From: Microdochium bolleyi
Taxonomy: Eukaryota > Ascomycota > Sordariomycetes > Xylariales > Microdochiaceae
Direction: 5' to 3'
DNA length: 64,000 bases
NCBI GenBank assembly: GCA_001566295.1
Contig: KQ964245.1
Span: 1,927,524-1,991,523, forward strand
Shown: positions 33,133 to 44,535 of the stretch, one piece after another
How positions within the stretch are numbered: the first letter of the stretch is position 1
How the letters are laid out: the number at the start of each line of letters is the position of its first letter
Made by a program: the position numbers and the translations under genes
The notes under the pieces: model-generated
What the model was told of the DNA's origin: nothing
What the model saw: only the letters and a program-made list of their open reading frames with translations
Database searches by the model: none

Positions 33133-33942
33133 TCACTTCTTGGCGCCAGCTTCAGCTCTTTTTGCGTCGGCTGTGTCCACGAAGGATGGTCAGTCTCATG
33201 TGTTATATCGAATACACAACGGGATATGATTCCCGAGGGGGGCGGAAGGTATCGGAAACATACCGGCTGCCTGCTTCTGGCGCATCATCTCGGCGACCGC
33301 CTCCTTGTCACGCTGCATCTCGCTGCCAGTCTTGGTGTTCTTGGATTTCTGCGTCCCGAAATGACACGTGGTAGTGGTTAGCATTCTGCATGTCGCTTTC
33401 ACAGTGGCGGTTGCCGTGGGGTATCCTGTCTCTGGTTCTATGGTTTGCTGTATTCGCTGTCCCGCAGCTGCGACGAAGTGAATCCTCTCAGACCTGTGAC
33501 ACCAGGCGATGACCTGTCGATATGGGGATATATGGTGGTATCTAAATGTAGGACAGCAGGGCCGTCTGTGTCGAGACTGCCTCGCATGAGGTGTAATATT
33601 GACCAACGAGACCGGTCTCTTCGAGCTCGCCAAAACCCCTTTTGAGTATGCCCTTTCTCCAAGCCACTCGCGATCTACTTTCAGCGTTCCACGTCGTGGC
33701 GGGGTTTCAGCCCAGCCTGCGGATCCTCGAGCCGTCTTTCGTTCCGTCCGTATCGACAGGTCATCGTCGGTATCGTAACGTGCGCGCAGAGGAAGGCGCG
33801 ACGCGCCAATGCGATCGCTGGAGTCCCTATCGCCCTGCTGTGGTGCATCGTGTTGTCACGGTCGAGCTGGGTAGCTTACCTGGCCGGCCTGAGCCTTGAG
33901 GTTCTTCTCGCGCGCCTTGTCCCGCTGGTTGCCGCGCGCCAT
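33133..33942 (-). CDS. SERF (4F5) family small basic protein
   Basis: Three exons (33942-33880, 33348-33264, 33170-33133) give 61 residues. The start MARGNQRDKAREKNLKAQAG is the signature of the 4F5/SERF family, short Lys-rich helical proteins known in animals and yeast as modifiers of amyloid aggregation and of proteostasis. The rest reads KSKNTKTGSEMQRDKEAVAE followed by MMRQKQAA and a short Ala/Lys tail ending GAKK. Charge is strongly positive and there is no signal peptide. Intron 1 (33879-33349) is 531 bases, long for this genome, and ends with an ATGCTAACC branch site and a CGCAG acceptor. Intron 2 (33263-33171) has a GTATGT donor. Both joints are in frame. The family is recognised from the N-terminal motif with high confidence; the biochemical role in fungi is unknown. 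Confidence 0.9.
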
Positions 33943-35919
33943 GTTGAAATGAGCAAAGATGTCCGAGAATAGCAGAGATTAAAGGACAGAGGATCGCGCT
34001 TGTCGAGGCCCCGTAACCTTTGGTAGATGCGTTGTGCGGAAGCGCGCGTGTGTTTTAGACGAGGGACTGAGGCGGAAGGGTTGAAAAAGAGCGGCCGCCG
34101 ACTTTTGGCGGCTGACTGGCTGGGAGGGCCGGGCGGTATCGCTGACAGTCCCTGCGACTACCTAACCGCCAGCGTGGGGCAGGCCCGCTCTTGCTTCAGC
34201 AGTCTAGACCGCGATGCTCTCGGACTCACTCATGACCTGTCTCCCACTGTAATTTGCCGTACCCTAAAATACCTTACACGGGCATGGTTGTCGTTGAGCT
34301 GCTTGCTCACAGCGGTGCAGGCGCCCGATGTCGTTGGCCGCTCCGCCCGTCAAACAGACGCCCGTACGCATCGACTCAGCCCTGAGTCGCCTGTTGCTTC
34401 CGCGGAGAGGCAGACCCCTCATCGGCCTTAACGATCGAGATCATGGGCACTCCAACGCACGTTTAAGAGCTGGGCATGAACGGAAACGCAACACCACGCG
34501 TCACTTTTGGCAGACACCTGCGTAGACACCTGGTCAGATCACCGAATCCAGCACGGAAACATCATCGGAACATGACAAGATGGTCACGGACACGGGAACA
34601 AACACGGAGAATCTCACAACCACCTCCGCCAAACACAATCAGGACCGTCAGTCACGTCGGAAACAGACCAGAAAGGACTCGAAAGAGACTCGAAGGAGAC
34701 TCGGAAACAAGGAAACAAAGGCCAGATGCGGCTTGACATATGCTCTTATATAGGCCGTGAGCCGACGAGGCTCAAGCCATAGCCGTGTGTTTAAGGCTGC
34801 ATTGACGAGCGGCAGGGGCAGCCCGGCTGCGGTGGGGCCTCCGGGGCCTGTCTACGTGAAACCTCCAACTCCTGCTGCTGGCCTATCATTGTGCTGTCAA
34901 CATCAACACCTGCGGGCGCCATCTCGTCCTCCCCACGGCCGACTTATTGGCCGGCGCCTGAGCGGCTCTGTGCGCAGCTCCTGCTTTTCTGGGCCCAGTC
35001 TCGACTCTGGCGAAGCGCCTGCCTCAGAGTCGTCCTGCCGGCCTGCCCCAGGGTCGCCGCCGGGGAGCGGCAGCACCAGGCAAGGTCCCCGGTCTCCTGG
35101 TCCTACTCTGAGTTTGCTGCCGGCGAGAGGTGTCGGCGAGCCATTGGCTCAGACGGCTCCCGTCCTCGTCGGGGCCTGTTGGGCTTTTTTTGGGCGTGGA
35201 ACTGTTGCCACCGGGTCGTCTTGATTGGGCGTCAAGGCCAGGAAACATCTGCTTTATGCGAAACACCCCGGGCCCCCAAGCGAGTAGGTACGGATGAAGC
35301 TTCGAAGCCGGGCGCTGGCTTAGGATCAGGCCGTCTGCTGCGACTGCCTATAGTTACTGCCAGGAGCATCTCATTCATATAATCCAGCAGAGACAGACCC
35401 CCTCTGTGCCCTTTGTTCCACCTCTGTTGCTCGGACCTACCAAGTCACTTCTATTTCCTTTCCTGTCTTCTTGAGTCCTCGACGGATCAACGATTCTAAT
35501 CCCCCCGTGTGCCCTACTGCTCGGTCACCTGCATTCAACCTTGCAAACGAACCCTCCTCAACTGCCACGTCGACCGTGTTCAATACTTCTTCGTCCGGTG
35601 TCAAACCCAAGTACACATCGAGTCATTCCGCCAAACAATCCTTCTTACATCTCTTCGCACTGCTCGCCTTGCCGACGTGACACGAGAGCCACCACTCTCT
35701 CTTATACAAAACCCAGCAGCCACTCCACCGGGCAAATCATACTTGCAATATCCTAGAATTCACCTTCCCGACCTGCTGCTGGCCAGCACATTCTCGTGAG
35801 TCTTGGCCCGCAAACATACCCTGGCCATCTTATAACCACAAGATGCTGACCATCGCCTCACAGCCACTCATACCCAAACCTTAAACCCCGTTGAATCCAT
35901 CAACGTACACACAAACAAT
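33943..35919. promoter_or_regulatory. divergent 2-kb region, SERF gene / four-helix membrane protein
   Basis: Shared upstream region. A TATATAGG element lies at about 34747-34754 (+), over 1.1 kb before the next plus-strand gene. A second TATA-like element, CATATAATCC, lies near 35377. A 5'-leader intron is listed separately. GC-rich at 34790-35260. No gene supported. Confidence 0.45.
35796..35863 (+). other. 5'-UTR intron of the four-helix membrane protein gene
   Basis: 68 bases with a GTGAGT donor, a GATGCTGACC branch site and a CACAG acceptor. It ends 56 bases before the ATG at 35920. All three splice signals match those of the coding introns here. Confidence 0.65.
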
Positions 35920-36756
35920 ATGTTCAACTTCAATTCGAGCTCGGGATTCCAGGGATCCGGATACATCTTCCTCAATGTCGTCCGGGCACTCAACATCATC
36001 ATTCTGCAGGCCGTGGCTGCCGCTTGCATCGTCATGATGGCCTTCGCCAAGATGCCCAACGGCTATACCTTCTTCGCCGACGTTTCGCTCTTCTTCATCG
36101 TCTGCGCTTGCTTCCTCCTGACCTGGTCGGAGCTGCCCATCAAGGCTGGCAAGTCATGGATCGCGAATCACTTCCCCGTCATCAGCGAGGGCTTCGGCTT
36201 CACGTGGTTCGGCGTCACCATGTTCGTCATGGGTTGTCACACTCTCGGTGCTCTTAGTCATGAGCCGTTCACCCCCGCAACAGTCGGCCTGCCCATTTGG
36301 CAGCTCATCATCGCCGCCGGCATTCTCGCCATGTTCGCCGGCGTTTTGAACATCGTCTCCTCCCTCGTCTTCAAGAACAGAGAAGCCGGCGTCACCGCCC
36401 GCGAAGTCCGCAACTACGGCGCCACCACGGCCGAGAGCGTCGCCTGGGCGTCCGAGAACAACAGTGAGCGCACCGAGTCGATCCACAAGGAGAAGCCCAC
36501 GCCCAGCCGGATGAACAGGCTCACGGGCGTCTTCACCAAGAAGAAGATGGAGATCAGCGGGCCCATCGGCCCGGTCCAGCACGACGGCGCCAGCGCACAC
36601 GGCGACTCCTACCCCGTCAATGAGAGGGGCAGCCCCATAGTGCCCGGCCTCGACCGTCCTCCCACGGCTCTTCACCCTTTGTACCACGCTGGCCGCCGCT
36701 CCAGCCACTACAGCGAGGTCAGCCACCTTGACCGTTATGGTGATAAGATGATCTGA
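35920..36756 (+). CDS. four-helix membrane protein, conserved in fungi
   Basis: A single coding exon gives 278 residues. Four hydrophobic helices lie at about 14-43, 48-71, 93-112 and 124-151, packed in a small domain of MARVEL-like layout. The N-terminus is short and cytosolic-type (MFNFNSSSGFQGSGYIFLN). The tail of about 125 residues is hydrophilic, with basic and Ser-rich stretches and a Lys-Lys-Lys patch. I recognise the N-terminal pattern as a widespread filamentous-fungal family of unknown function. Two Cys in helix 2 and one in helix 3 (MGCHTLG) are notable. Likely plasma membrane, by layout only. The leader is spliced. Confidence 0.85.
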   Translation: MFNFNSSSGFQGSGYIFLNVVRALNIIILQAVAAACIVMMAFAKMPNGYTFFADVSLFFIVCACFLLTWSELPIKAGKSWIANHFPVISEGFGFTWFGVTMFVMGCHTLGALSHEPFTPATVGLPIWQLIIAAGILAMFAGVLNIVSSLVFKNREAGVTAREVRNYGATTAESVAWASENNSERTESIHKEKPTPSRMNRLTGVFTKKKMEISGPIGPVQHDGASAHGDSYPVNERGSPIVPGLDRPPTALHPLYHAGRRSSHYSEVSHLDRYGDKMI

Positions 36757-37918
36757 ACGGGTCGTGAGCTTTTCCTTATGGCCACAGAGTCTCTCCTATG
36801 TCTACATAGCAATCTGGCGTTAGTGTTTACGGAAAAGGAGTCGGTGTGGTATATACCCTGAATTCGAAGAGTGCGAGAAGCCTCCCAAGGCGGAGAGAAG
36901 GGGGCACGAGTACGATATCATGCACATAATCGGCCATACTTGGCGAGTCACTTTTGCAATTTACCAAATGTTTATTCAAATCTTGGACCTGGATATATTT
37001 ACACTCTTAAGGCCCTGAATAATGAACAACGAACTCGAAATCACATCAAATTCGAGAAGGCGAACATGGAGCTTGTCACAAACTTCTACAAGTCGTGGTA
37101 AGCACAACCAATTTCGAGTGGAGAACGGAAGGTGACCACGCGAACGCTCACAAGGTCGTTGGCGCGTGCGGCTTAGTCATCACTATGAGGGACCACCGGA
37201 AGCTCTAGACGACCCACTGTGCCAAACATTGAACATCGAGCCTCCGATCACATCCACTCCTTGTCCATCGACATCTTCTGCTCGTCGCATCTGTTTCATC
37301 AGCGGCACACTCTCCAGCATATCTCGATCTCCCAACTTCCCGCCTCCCGTCGAGCACGACCATATTGACCGCGCCACATCTACAGTACCTTTGCGACCAG
37401 CACGTGCGGTTCGCAGACCTTGCGAAGGGCACAGTCTCAGGACAACGACAACGAAGGTCCGCTTCTCAACAGACGCGATCACGGCGAGAGTGCTGAGCCT
37501 TCCGTGTTCTGTGCGACTCTTGAAAAGGCGATGAGATAAGAGCAGAACGACACAGTCTGTTCCGCTTGCGATCTCGGAAGAGCTGGCCTTGGTGGTGCTG
37601 GGTGCTTGGATCTCGCGAGACGTGTGGGAGCAGTGCACCTGCTGGTCAACAATCACATGAACGAACCCTCTATCTTTCTTTGAGATATTGCTGGGCGGGA
37701 CTCGCTTCTGAGCTTCCACTGCTACCGTGACATTTCTCTGATCTGCTTAGCGACCTTCTTCCGTTTGCTACAGCTGGCTTCAAGCTTGAGTGTCTTCTGT
37801 GCAATTTCATCAGACTCGATACACCGTTCTGTGACGGCAAGGTGCCATAATCTTGCCACGTCTGCTTCAGCCAGCAACACGATCAGTCTGCCTTCTGCTG
37901 CATAGAAAGCAATTCACC
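36757..37918. promoter_or_regulatory. PCF11 upstream region
   Basis: 1.16 kb between two plus-strand genes. AT-rich near 36940-37080, likely a 3' flank. The antisense frame at 37183-37719 is not convincing. Confidence 0.45.
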
Positions 37919-40462
37919 ATGTCATACTCTGAGTCTGAAGCGGTGGCGAAAGACTTCCAGGAGGCGCTGGAAGATATTCAGTCAAACGCACGCTATGAAA
38001 TCCAAAACTTGACCTTGATCGCGAGAGAGAATACTGAGCACGCGCTGGCCATATCGGGCGCTCTGATGGAACATATCAAACGGGTAGGAGATCATCCCCA
38101 TAAGCTCAATGTCGCGCGTCACATAAAGACTTGCAGAGAGCCAGCATCGCGCTTTCCTCTTCCTTGCATGGATGAAATGCTAACTCGATATTCCAGGCTG
38201 CACCGCACAAGAAGCTCCCCTCTATGTACGTACTTGACTCGATCGTCAAGAATGTCGGCACTCCTTACACATTATTCTTCGGTCGCAAGCTCTACCAAAC
38301 CTTCATGGACGCCTACGCGTCCGTCGACATGACCACAAGGCGGAAGATGGATGAGATGCTCAAGACTTGGAAAGAACCCGTGCCTGGCTCTATCGACACG
38401 CGGCCTGTGTTCCCGCCAGATGTTGTCCGGCCCATCGAGAACGCCCTCCTCAAGGCGCGATCGAACGCACTCCAGGCTCAGCAAAGCATGGGGCAACCAC
38501 ACATGATGGGCAGAGGTCGACCAATGCCTCCGAACGTCCCTTATCGCGAGTCAGCCACACCTCCAGGAGTTCGTCCCTACTACGACCAGCATGGACCGCC
38601 GCAAGGACATAATGGTCCTCCGTACGGTCACCCGGCACAACCGCCTGCGGGCCCTTTCTATCCACCCCAACAGGTAAGAACACACAGCTCTACCACTCAG
38701 GCGATCTAGCACTGACACCATTTCCAGCAGCATAACCAGCACCCCCCACGCTCCACACCGCAGCCGTCACCTCTGACCGCAGCATTCCAACCGCCGGCAC
38801 ACATGGGCAGCGGTTATCCCGCTCCCCAGGCTGGCATCAGCATAGACTCGCTGAATGATGATATCCAGAGGCTGATTGCAGCCTTCCGAGCCCAGATCGC
38901 TCAGAATCCACATGACACTAGTATGCAGACGAGGCTGAAGGCGCTGATGGATTTGCAAACTATACTACAACTGCAGAACCTGCCACAGGAACAGTTAGTG
39001 CTTGTAAAGAACCAGATAACTGAACTTGCCGTGACAATAAGGGCGTCGTCTGCTCAGGCGCCCACTCCTGTACAGCCTGTAGCAGTAGCTCCTCCGCTGC
39101 CGCCGCCAGCAGCTAAACCTGCTGCGGCGCCCAAGGTCTCGCTAGACTCGCTGCTCGGATCGGGAGCCCTTGCAGCTCTCATGGCGCGCAACTCGGTCAC
39201 GCCCCAACCACCGACACCCCAGCCTCCTGCTGCAGCGGCAGCTTTGCGATCACCACCACCGCCACGTCAGGCAGAAGTGCCGAAGCCGGCTGCTGCTCCT
39301 GCTTCGTCGGGTAATCCTATGGATCTGCTGAACGCTTTGAGGGCCCGCGGGCTCATTGGAGGCAGCGCGCCCCCTCCTAGCAACAACTCGACCCCCGTCC
39401 CGGCCGCGATTTCACTCCCTCCTCCGCCCCCCCCCGGCCTTCCTACGCTTCCCATCCCGCTGCCAGGACAACTCCCGACCCAGCCGCCAAGTCTAGAATT
39501 CATCACGGGCGACATATCGTTGACGGCATCGTCGCTAAAACAGTAAGCACTCTAGAGCATCCTAGAGCATTCAGGCCAAGCCTGCTTGATATGGCTGCGG
39601 TTTTTTGCGCTTCGCTCTCGCGTCGACGGCCAGAAGAACTAATGCTGCGTCTCCCAGGTTCCGACCACACCTCCTACCGCTTCTTTTTGAGGCCAAGGGG
39701 CCCCAATGCACACAATGCGGCCGCCGCTTCCCGGCGACAGAGGAGGGCAGGAGGAAGAAGACAGCACACATGGACTGGCACTTCCGCGTAAATCGCCGGA
39801 TCACCGAGTACGAGAAAAAGGGACAGCATCGGAGTTGGCTGGTTGACAAAATGGTAGGTCTCCACTCGCTCACGCTTTGTAGTCCAACACAACACGGTCT
39901 GCTTGCTAACACTCGTTCTTTCGCACGATAGGACTGGATTAACACTCGAGAGACCATTGACCAAGACCACGTCACCGACTCAGGCAAACCCTACGACCCG
40001 CTCTCTGGCGATGGTAGCGGGCTTGACGGACACAGCCACTCTGCGTCGACGCAAGCTGGCGGCGGCGGCAGCCGTGGCGGCAGGAAGGACTGGATCCCCG
40101 TCCCCGACGACCCCGTGCTGGCCAACAGTGTGTGTCCCATCTGCCAGGAAAAGTTTGAGATGCGCTGGCTCGACGATGCGCAGGAATTCGTCTGGCCGGA
40201 TGCCACGCATGTCGGCGACCGGATATATCACGCCAGCTGCCACCGGGAGGCGACCAAGGACGACGTCACGATGCTCCCGATGCACGGTGGCGCTCGGGCG
40301 ACACCAGAACCGGTGCTGGGGAAGAGGAAGGCCGAGGTGAGTTCTACTGCTGACCCAAGATGTCTGAGAAATGGTCGGCAAGAGGCGAGAGGCTAATATT
40401 TTGTGATCAAGCAGAGCGAGTTGACATCGTTGAGGGGCAAGATAAAGATGGAGGCTCCATAG
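37919..40462 (+). CDS. PCF11: mRNA cleavage/polyadenylation factor IA subunit Pcf11
   Basis: Six exons (37919-38083, 38197-38673, 38728-39542, 39658-39853, 39932-40336, 40415-40462) give 701 residues. Pcf11 binds the Ser2-phosphorylated CTD of RNA polymerase II and couples 3'-end cleavage to transcription termination. The CID spans about 1-135 (DFQEALEDIQSNARYEIQNL, then SMYVLDSIVKNVGTPY). Next is a Pro/Gln-rich region, a helical segment around 260-320 (the DDIQRLIAAFRAQIAQ region), then long Pro-rich linkers. A zinc finger lies at 503-527 (CTQC, then HMDWH). A second zinc-binding unit starts with CPIC at 619-622 and ends with a YHASC His/Cys pair, which matches the Clp1/CFIA-binding region. 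The final exon encodes only SELTSLRGKIKMEAP. Intron 2 is only 54 bases and ends in a CAGCAG tandem acceptor. Confidence 0.96.
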
Positions 40463-40964
40463 TTTGGCCCATCTCTTCATGGCAGAGAGCAGTCTTCAGG
40501 TCGGGTACTTACACAGCAACTGCTACGGCTGTGTTGCAATGGACCGCAGGAAGCAATGTGTCATCAGCACATTCCCCTCATTCATCCTCGATTGCACCAG
40601 ACACGTGTTCTTGTGCATGTAGAGTGCACGGAATGAGCTGCGAGGGACGACTCAAGTTCCACCATGAGAAGGTGGGCAGTATTCAACAGATCACCTGCGG
40701 CTCAAATATAAGGGAAATGATAGGGTATATAGCTGCGACGTAGGCCCATCTCAAGATACCGAAACAATGCTCTTGCCTTTAAGCTCAGCTCAGCAGTATC
40801 TTCCCTCGACAGTGATGTTGCCAGCCATGACGGCGAGTGCAATTGTCAAAAACTAGATCGCTTCCGCTGCATCTTTCCCACTCTAATGTCTCCTTTGTGA
40901 CACCCAATGTGAATGCGACAGATGGACGAAACGTCCCATACGCGTCTAGCCTCTCACTCGGCAT
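40463..40964. other. convergent 3' region, PCF11 / aldo-keto reductase
   Basis: 502 bases between convergent stop codons. No coding signal. Confidence 0.55.
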
Positions 40965-42305
40965 CTAATAGTCATCATCCTCCTCTCCGATCGAAGCCTT
41001 GAACCCAGCCAGACACTGCCCCCAGACCTCCTTCCCCTCCGTGCTACTCTCCGCGAACCGTCCCACGGCATCGATCCCATCCAGGTCCTCGCGCATGTGC
41101 GCCTCGCTCGTCGTGCCGTCCAGGATCGTGATGCCCTCGAGCCCGAGCACGAGGCTGTAGTACGCGGCCTCCTTGCTCAGGCCGCCTCCTACAGCGGCTG
41201 CCAACTTGCGCACCGGCTCCGAGCCGACCAGGTTGACCTTTCCCCGCTGCCGCATGTCCGCGTTGTTCGCGGTCAGCGTCCAGAAGGACTGGTACACGAT
41301 CCCTCTTTCGCGGCACCAACGCCGGAGCTCCGAGTCGTAGTCTGTCGGGGCGTAGAAGCGGTTCTGGACGACCGAGGGCGGCACCGACAGGCCGCTGGCC
41401 CCCGGGCCCGTGGTGGTGGTGGCTTCGTGGTACAGCCGCTCGATGACCTCGAACGGCGCGTTGGCGATGCCGAGGTGCCGGATCCGGTGCGGGACATAAG
41501 TCTCGAGGACCCTCCACACGGCGAACGTGTCCGTGTATGTGTCCATCGGAGAGTGCAGGACTAGGCTGTCGATGTACGCCGCCTCGGTCCCGACGCCGCC
41601 GGCGCCGCCGCCCCCGCCGAACAGATTCGCAAAGCTCCCCTCCACCGAGTCCCGGACCTGCTTCTCCAGCGGATCCGCCGGGTCGTAGGGGCAGTCCGGC
41701 GGCGGGTCCTGCCCGCGCGGGCACGTGAACTTTGTCTGCACAAACACCTCGCCGCGGGAACTTATGGTGCCGTCCGCGAGCGCGAGGCGCAGGCCCTCGC
41801 CGACGAGCGGCTCCGAGTAGTGCCGCGGCTGGTTCGCCGTGTCGATGCCGCGGAAACCAGCACGCAGGGCGGCGTGCACGAGGGATGCGGTGCGGGACTT
41901 CTTCCAGGCGGTGCCGTAGACGAGGCGTGGCGTTCTCGTTGCTGGTGGCGGTGGTTGTGATTTTGTGGTGGCTATGGAGGGTGAGGGGTGGGAGGGCAAG
42001 GTGAGATCCCGCGTGAGCGCGGGCTTGCCTGTTGAGGATGGGGAGGAATCCATGGTTATTCCTTTCAGTGCAGATGGTGGCCTCTTTCTGATATATGTTC
42101 CTGAGGAACGTGAGGACGATGATGCTCTGCTATTTGAGGAAAGATGGCGATGGGGCAGTGTGCTCTGTCGTCGTCCTGGGGTTACAGCCCGGTGTGATGA
42201 TATACTTGGCAGTGATGCCCGGCAGTAATACAGAGAGCCGCGGCAGGCTGCTGAAATCGAGACGTGGGAAGCCTTTGAGATGACGAACGGAGACATGGCC
42301 GCCAT
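40965..42305 (-). CDS. aldo/keto reductase with N-terminal extension
   Basis: A single exon gives 446 residues from the first ATG (42305). The catalytic tetrad of the AKR superfamily is complete: Asp155 (GFRGIDTA), Tyr163 (HYSEP), Lys192 (VQTKF) and His251 (LVLHSP). The rest follows the TIM-barrel order, with GIANAPFEVIERL, a QSFWTLTAN segment and a C-terminal acidic tail. Most AKRs have 280-340 residues. Here about 84 residues precede a second good start, Met85 (MDSSPSS), at 42053. The extension is rich in Ser/Arg and nearly free of acidic residues, like a mitochondrial targeting peptide. It may instead be an untranslated leader. Substrate cannot be read from sequence. Confidence 0.87.
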   Translation of the reverse strand: MAAMSPFVISKASHVSISAACRGSLYYCRASLPSISSHRAVTPGRRQSTLPHRHLSSNSRASSSSRSSGTYIRKRPPSALKGITMDSSPSSTGKPALTRDLTLPSHPSPSIATTKSQPPPPATRTPRLVYGTAWKKSRTASLVHAALRAGFRGIDTANQPRHYSEPLVGEGLRLALADGTISSRGEVFVQTKFTCPRGQDPPPDCPYDPADPLEKQVRDSVEGSFANLFGGGGGAGGVGTEAAYIDSLVLHSPMDTYTDTFAVWRVLETYVPHRIRHLGIANAPFEVIERLYHEATTTTGPGASGLSVPPSVVQNRFYAPTDYDSELRRWCRERGIVYQSFWTLTANNADMRQRGKVNLVGSEPVRKLAAAVGGGLSKEAAYYSLVLGLEGITILDGTTSEAHMREDLDGIDAVGRFAESSTEGKEVWGQCLAGFKASIGEEDDDY

Positions 42306-43199
42306 TCAGCATTGGCTGTGGAGGTTGAGAGCACAGATGTGGTGATCGGCCAGTCCGCTCGCGCATCCCATCAGGGCTCTCGATGCACAAGTTGGATTGC
42401 GATGCTGGAGATATGTGTCACGGCAACGTGCCGAGGCGCAACCAGACTGGATTGAGGCAGGGAGCAATATCGGCATTGAAAACCGGTTCAAATTAGAATA
42501 CCTGAACACGAGGAGAATGACATCTAGTTTACTGTTGTCTCTCAAAATAGTGCTCCTATGACTCCGGATACCAGACCGTGGGAATGCCTCCAAGTCCCAC
42601 GCAGAACTGAGACGGCCTTTCTATAGACCACAAAACATGATAAATCAGCGAAAGACTTCACCAGTGGTGATTCACGGCATGTAGCACCCATGAAGTATTG
42701 TAGGCAATCGCCGCATTGCCGTACGCAGTGCTGCTGACTTGACTGGTTGTGCAGCCACTCCTCCTGTTCGGCCTCAAGTGAGCTTCCCCTCACCGGGGTG
42801 GGGTTCAGCACCCCTCAATGACGATATCCCCCCAGGCCGGACCCAGAGGGATCTTGGGCAGATCAAGGGAACAGGCGACTGATAGCAACAGAAACACCCT
42901 GTACATTCAGAGATGATGGAAGGCGATAGATCGGCTCGCGGGCAGGAGATTCCGGCTGATATGAGGAAAGGTGGGACAAGAAGGACGGACCGCCGGTTGA
43001 ATAAACCGTAGCGCTTGCGGGGGAACGAGGCGCTGATGGCGGCTACCCCACTCCGGATCGCTCACTCCCCCAAATGTCCTCATGGTGAACTTTGTGGCAC
43101 TTCTCTGTTAGAAAGACTTGAGATCAGATCTCATCCGCGCAAACCCAGCGAAGTCAAGCATTCAGGGAAACCATTCAGTTGTCACGAAAACACTTCAAC
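42306..43199. promoter_or_regulatory. divergent promoter region, AKR / dehydrogenase
   Basis: 894 bases between two divergent oxidoreductase genes. No clear TATA box. No coding signal. Confidence 0.5.
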
Positions 43200-44535
43200 A
43201 TGGCCTCCAAACCGCACACCCTCAGATGGGGTATCATGGCCACTGGCTGGATCGCCGAGAGTGAGTCAACGCGTCTACAACAACTCTGATCAACTCGTAC
43301 CAGACAAAAACTGACCTCAACGACAGCCTTCGTCAAGGATCTGCTCACGAATCCAGCCATCCGCGACGTCCACGATGTCGCCCACAAAGTGGTCGCTGTG
43401 GCCTCGTCTCGATCAACGGACAGCGCCAGCAAGTTCCTCGAGAAGGTCAAGGCGCCCGAGGGGGCCAAGGTCTATGGCTCGTACCACGAGCTGGTGGCCG
43501 ACTCGGATGTCGACATCGTTTACGTCGCCACCCCTCACTCGCACCACTTCCAGAATGCTATGCTCGCGCTCGAGGCTGGCAAAAACGTGCTTTGTGAGAA
43601 GGCTCTGACCGTGAACGCGTCCCAAGCCCGCAAGCTCTTCGACAAGGCCAAGGAGAAGGATGTCTTCTTCATGGAGGCCGTCTGGACAAGATACCAGCCT
43701 CTGAGTGTCAAAGTGAGGGAGATTGTACAGTCTGGAGCGATTGGGCCAGTCCACAGAGTCCTCGGTAAGAATATCCCCGATCTGCCCATCGATACTTGCT
43801 CGCTCTTTCTTGGAGACAACCAAAGCTGACTTAAAGCCTGGCCAATATCTAGCCGACCTCTCTGTCGGCGCTGGGAAAGACGATGGGTCACTGACCTTCG
43901 CTGATGACCACCGCATGGTCAACAAGGATTTGGCAGGTGGTGCCCTGCTGGACTTGGGCATCTACTCGCTCACCTGGCTCTTCCAGATCCTGTACCACTT
44001 GCAGCCTGAGGAAGAGAAGGAGGCGCCTAGGACCATAGCGGCCATGAACCACTATACAACGGGTGCGGATGAGTCGACGAGCATCATTCTGCAGTTCCCA
44101 AAGCACAAGACGATGGGCATTGCCACGACCAGCCTACGAGTGCCGACCAACTATGACGAGTCTGGCAAGCTGAGCCCTGCCATCAGGATCCAGGGACCAC
44201 TTGGCGAGATCCACGTCATCGGCATGGCCTACAAGCCGACCGCATACAGGGTTGTCCTGAAGAACGGAGACGGCAACGTCGAGGTCGTCGACTGCCCGGT
44301 TCCGAAAGACGACACGCGCGAGGGATGGGGTCATGGCATGTTCTGGGAGGCTGACGAGTGTGCGAGGTGTCTACGGGATGGCAAGAAAGAGAGCTCCGGC
44401 TTGCCGTGGGCGGAGAGCATTGCGATCATGGAATGCATGGAGTCTGCTCTGAAGCAGGGCGGCGTCGAGTATCCAGAACTCATCACCACCGACGTGTACG
44501 ATGCTCGGAGCCCTCTTAACACTGGTAGTCGGTGA
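43200..44535 (+). CDS. Gfo/Idh/MocA-family NAD(P) dehydrogenase (dihydrodiol / D-xylose dehydrogenase type)
   Basis: Three exons (43200-43260, 43327-43764, 43853-44535) give 393 residues. The Rossmann start LRWGIMATGWIAE (8-20) is typical of dimeric dihydrodiol dehydrogenases and fungal NADP D-xylose 1-dehydrogenases. The VYVATPHSHHFQNAMLALEA strand-helix and the CEKALTVN loop (the family EKP/EKA motif with its catalytic Lys) follow. FMEAVWTRYQP is the next family-typical segment. The C-terminal half is the alpha/beta substrate domain with DLGIYSLTWLF. Introns are 66 and 88 bases with GTGAGT and GTAAGA donors; both joints are phase 1 and clean. A soluble cytosolic enzyme is expected. Which sugar or diol it uses cannot be decided from sequence. 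Confidence 0.93.

Noticed and set aside
37183..37719. 178-residue frame (-) before PCF11
   Set aside because: No motif, lies in a likely promoter, and other frames are also open.
41044..41724. 226-residue open frame (-) and others at 41097-41564 (+)
   Set aside because: Shadow frames of the aldo/keto reductase gene, Arg/Pro-rich.
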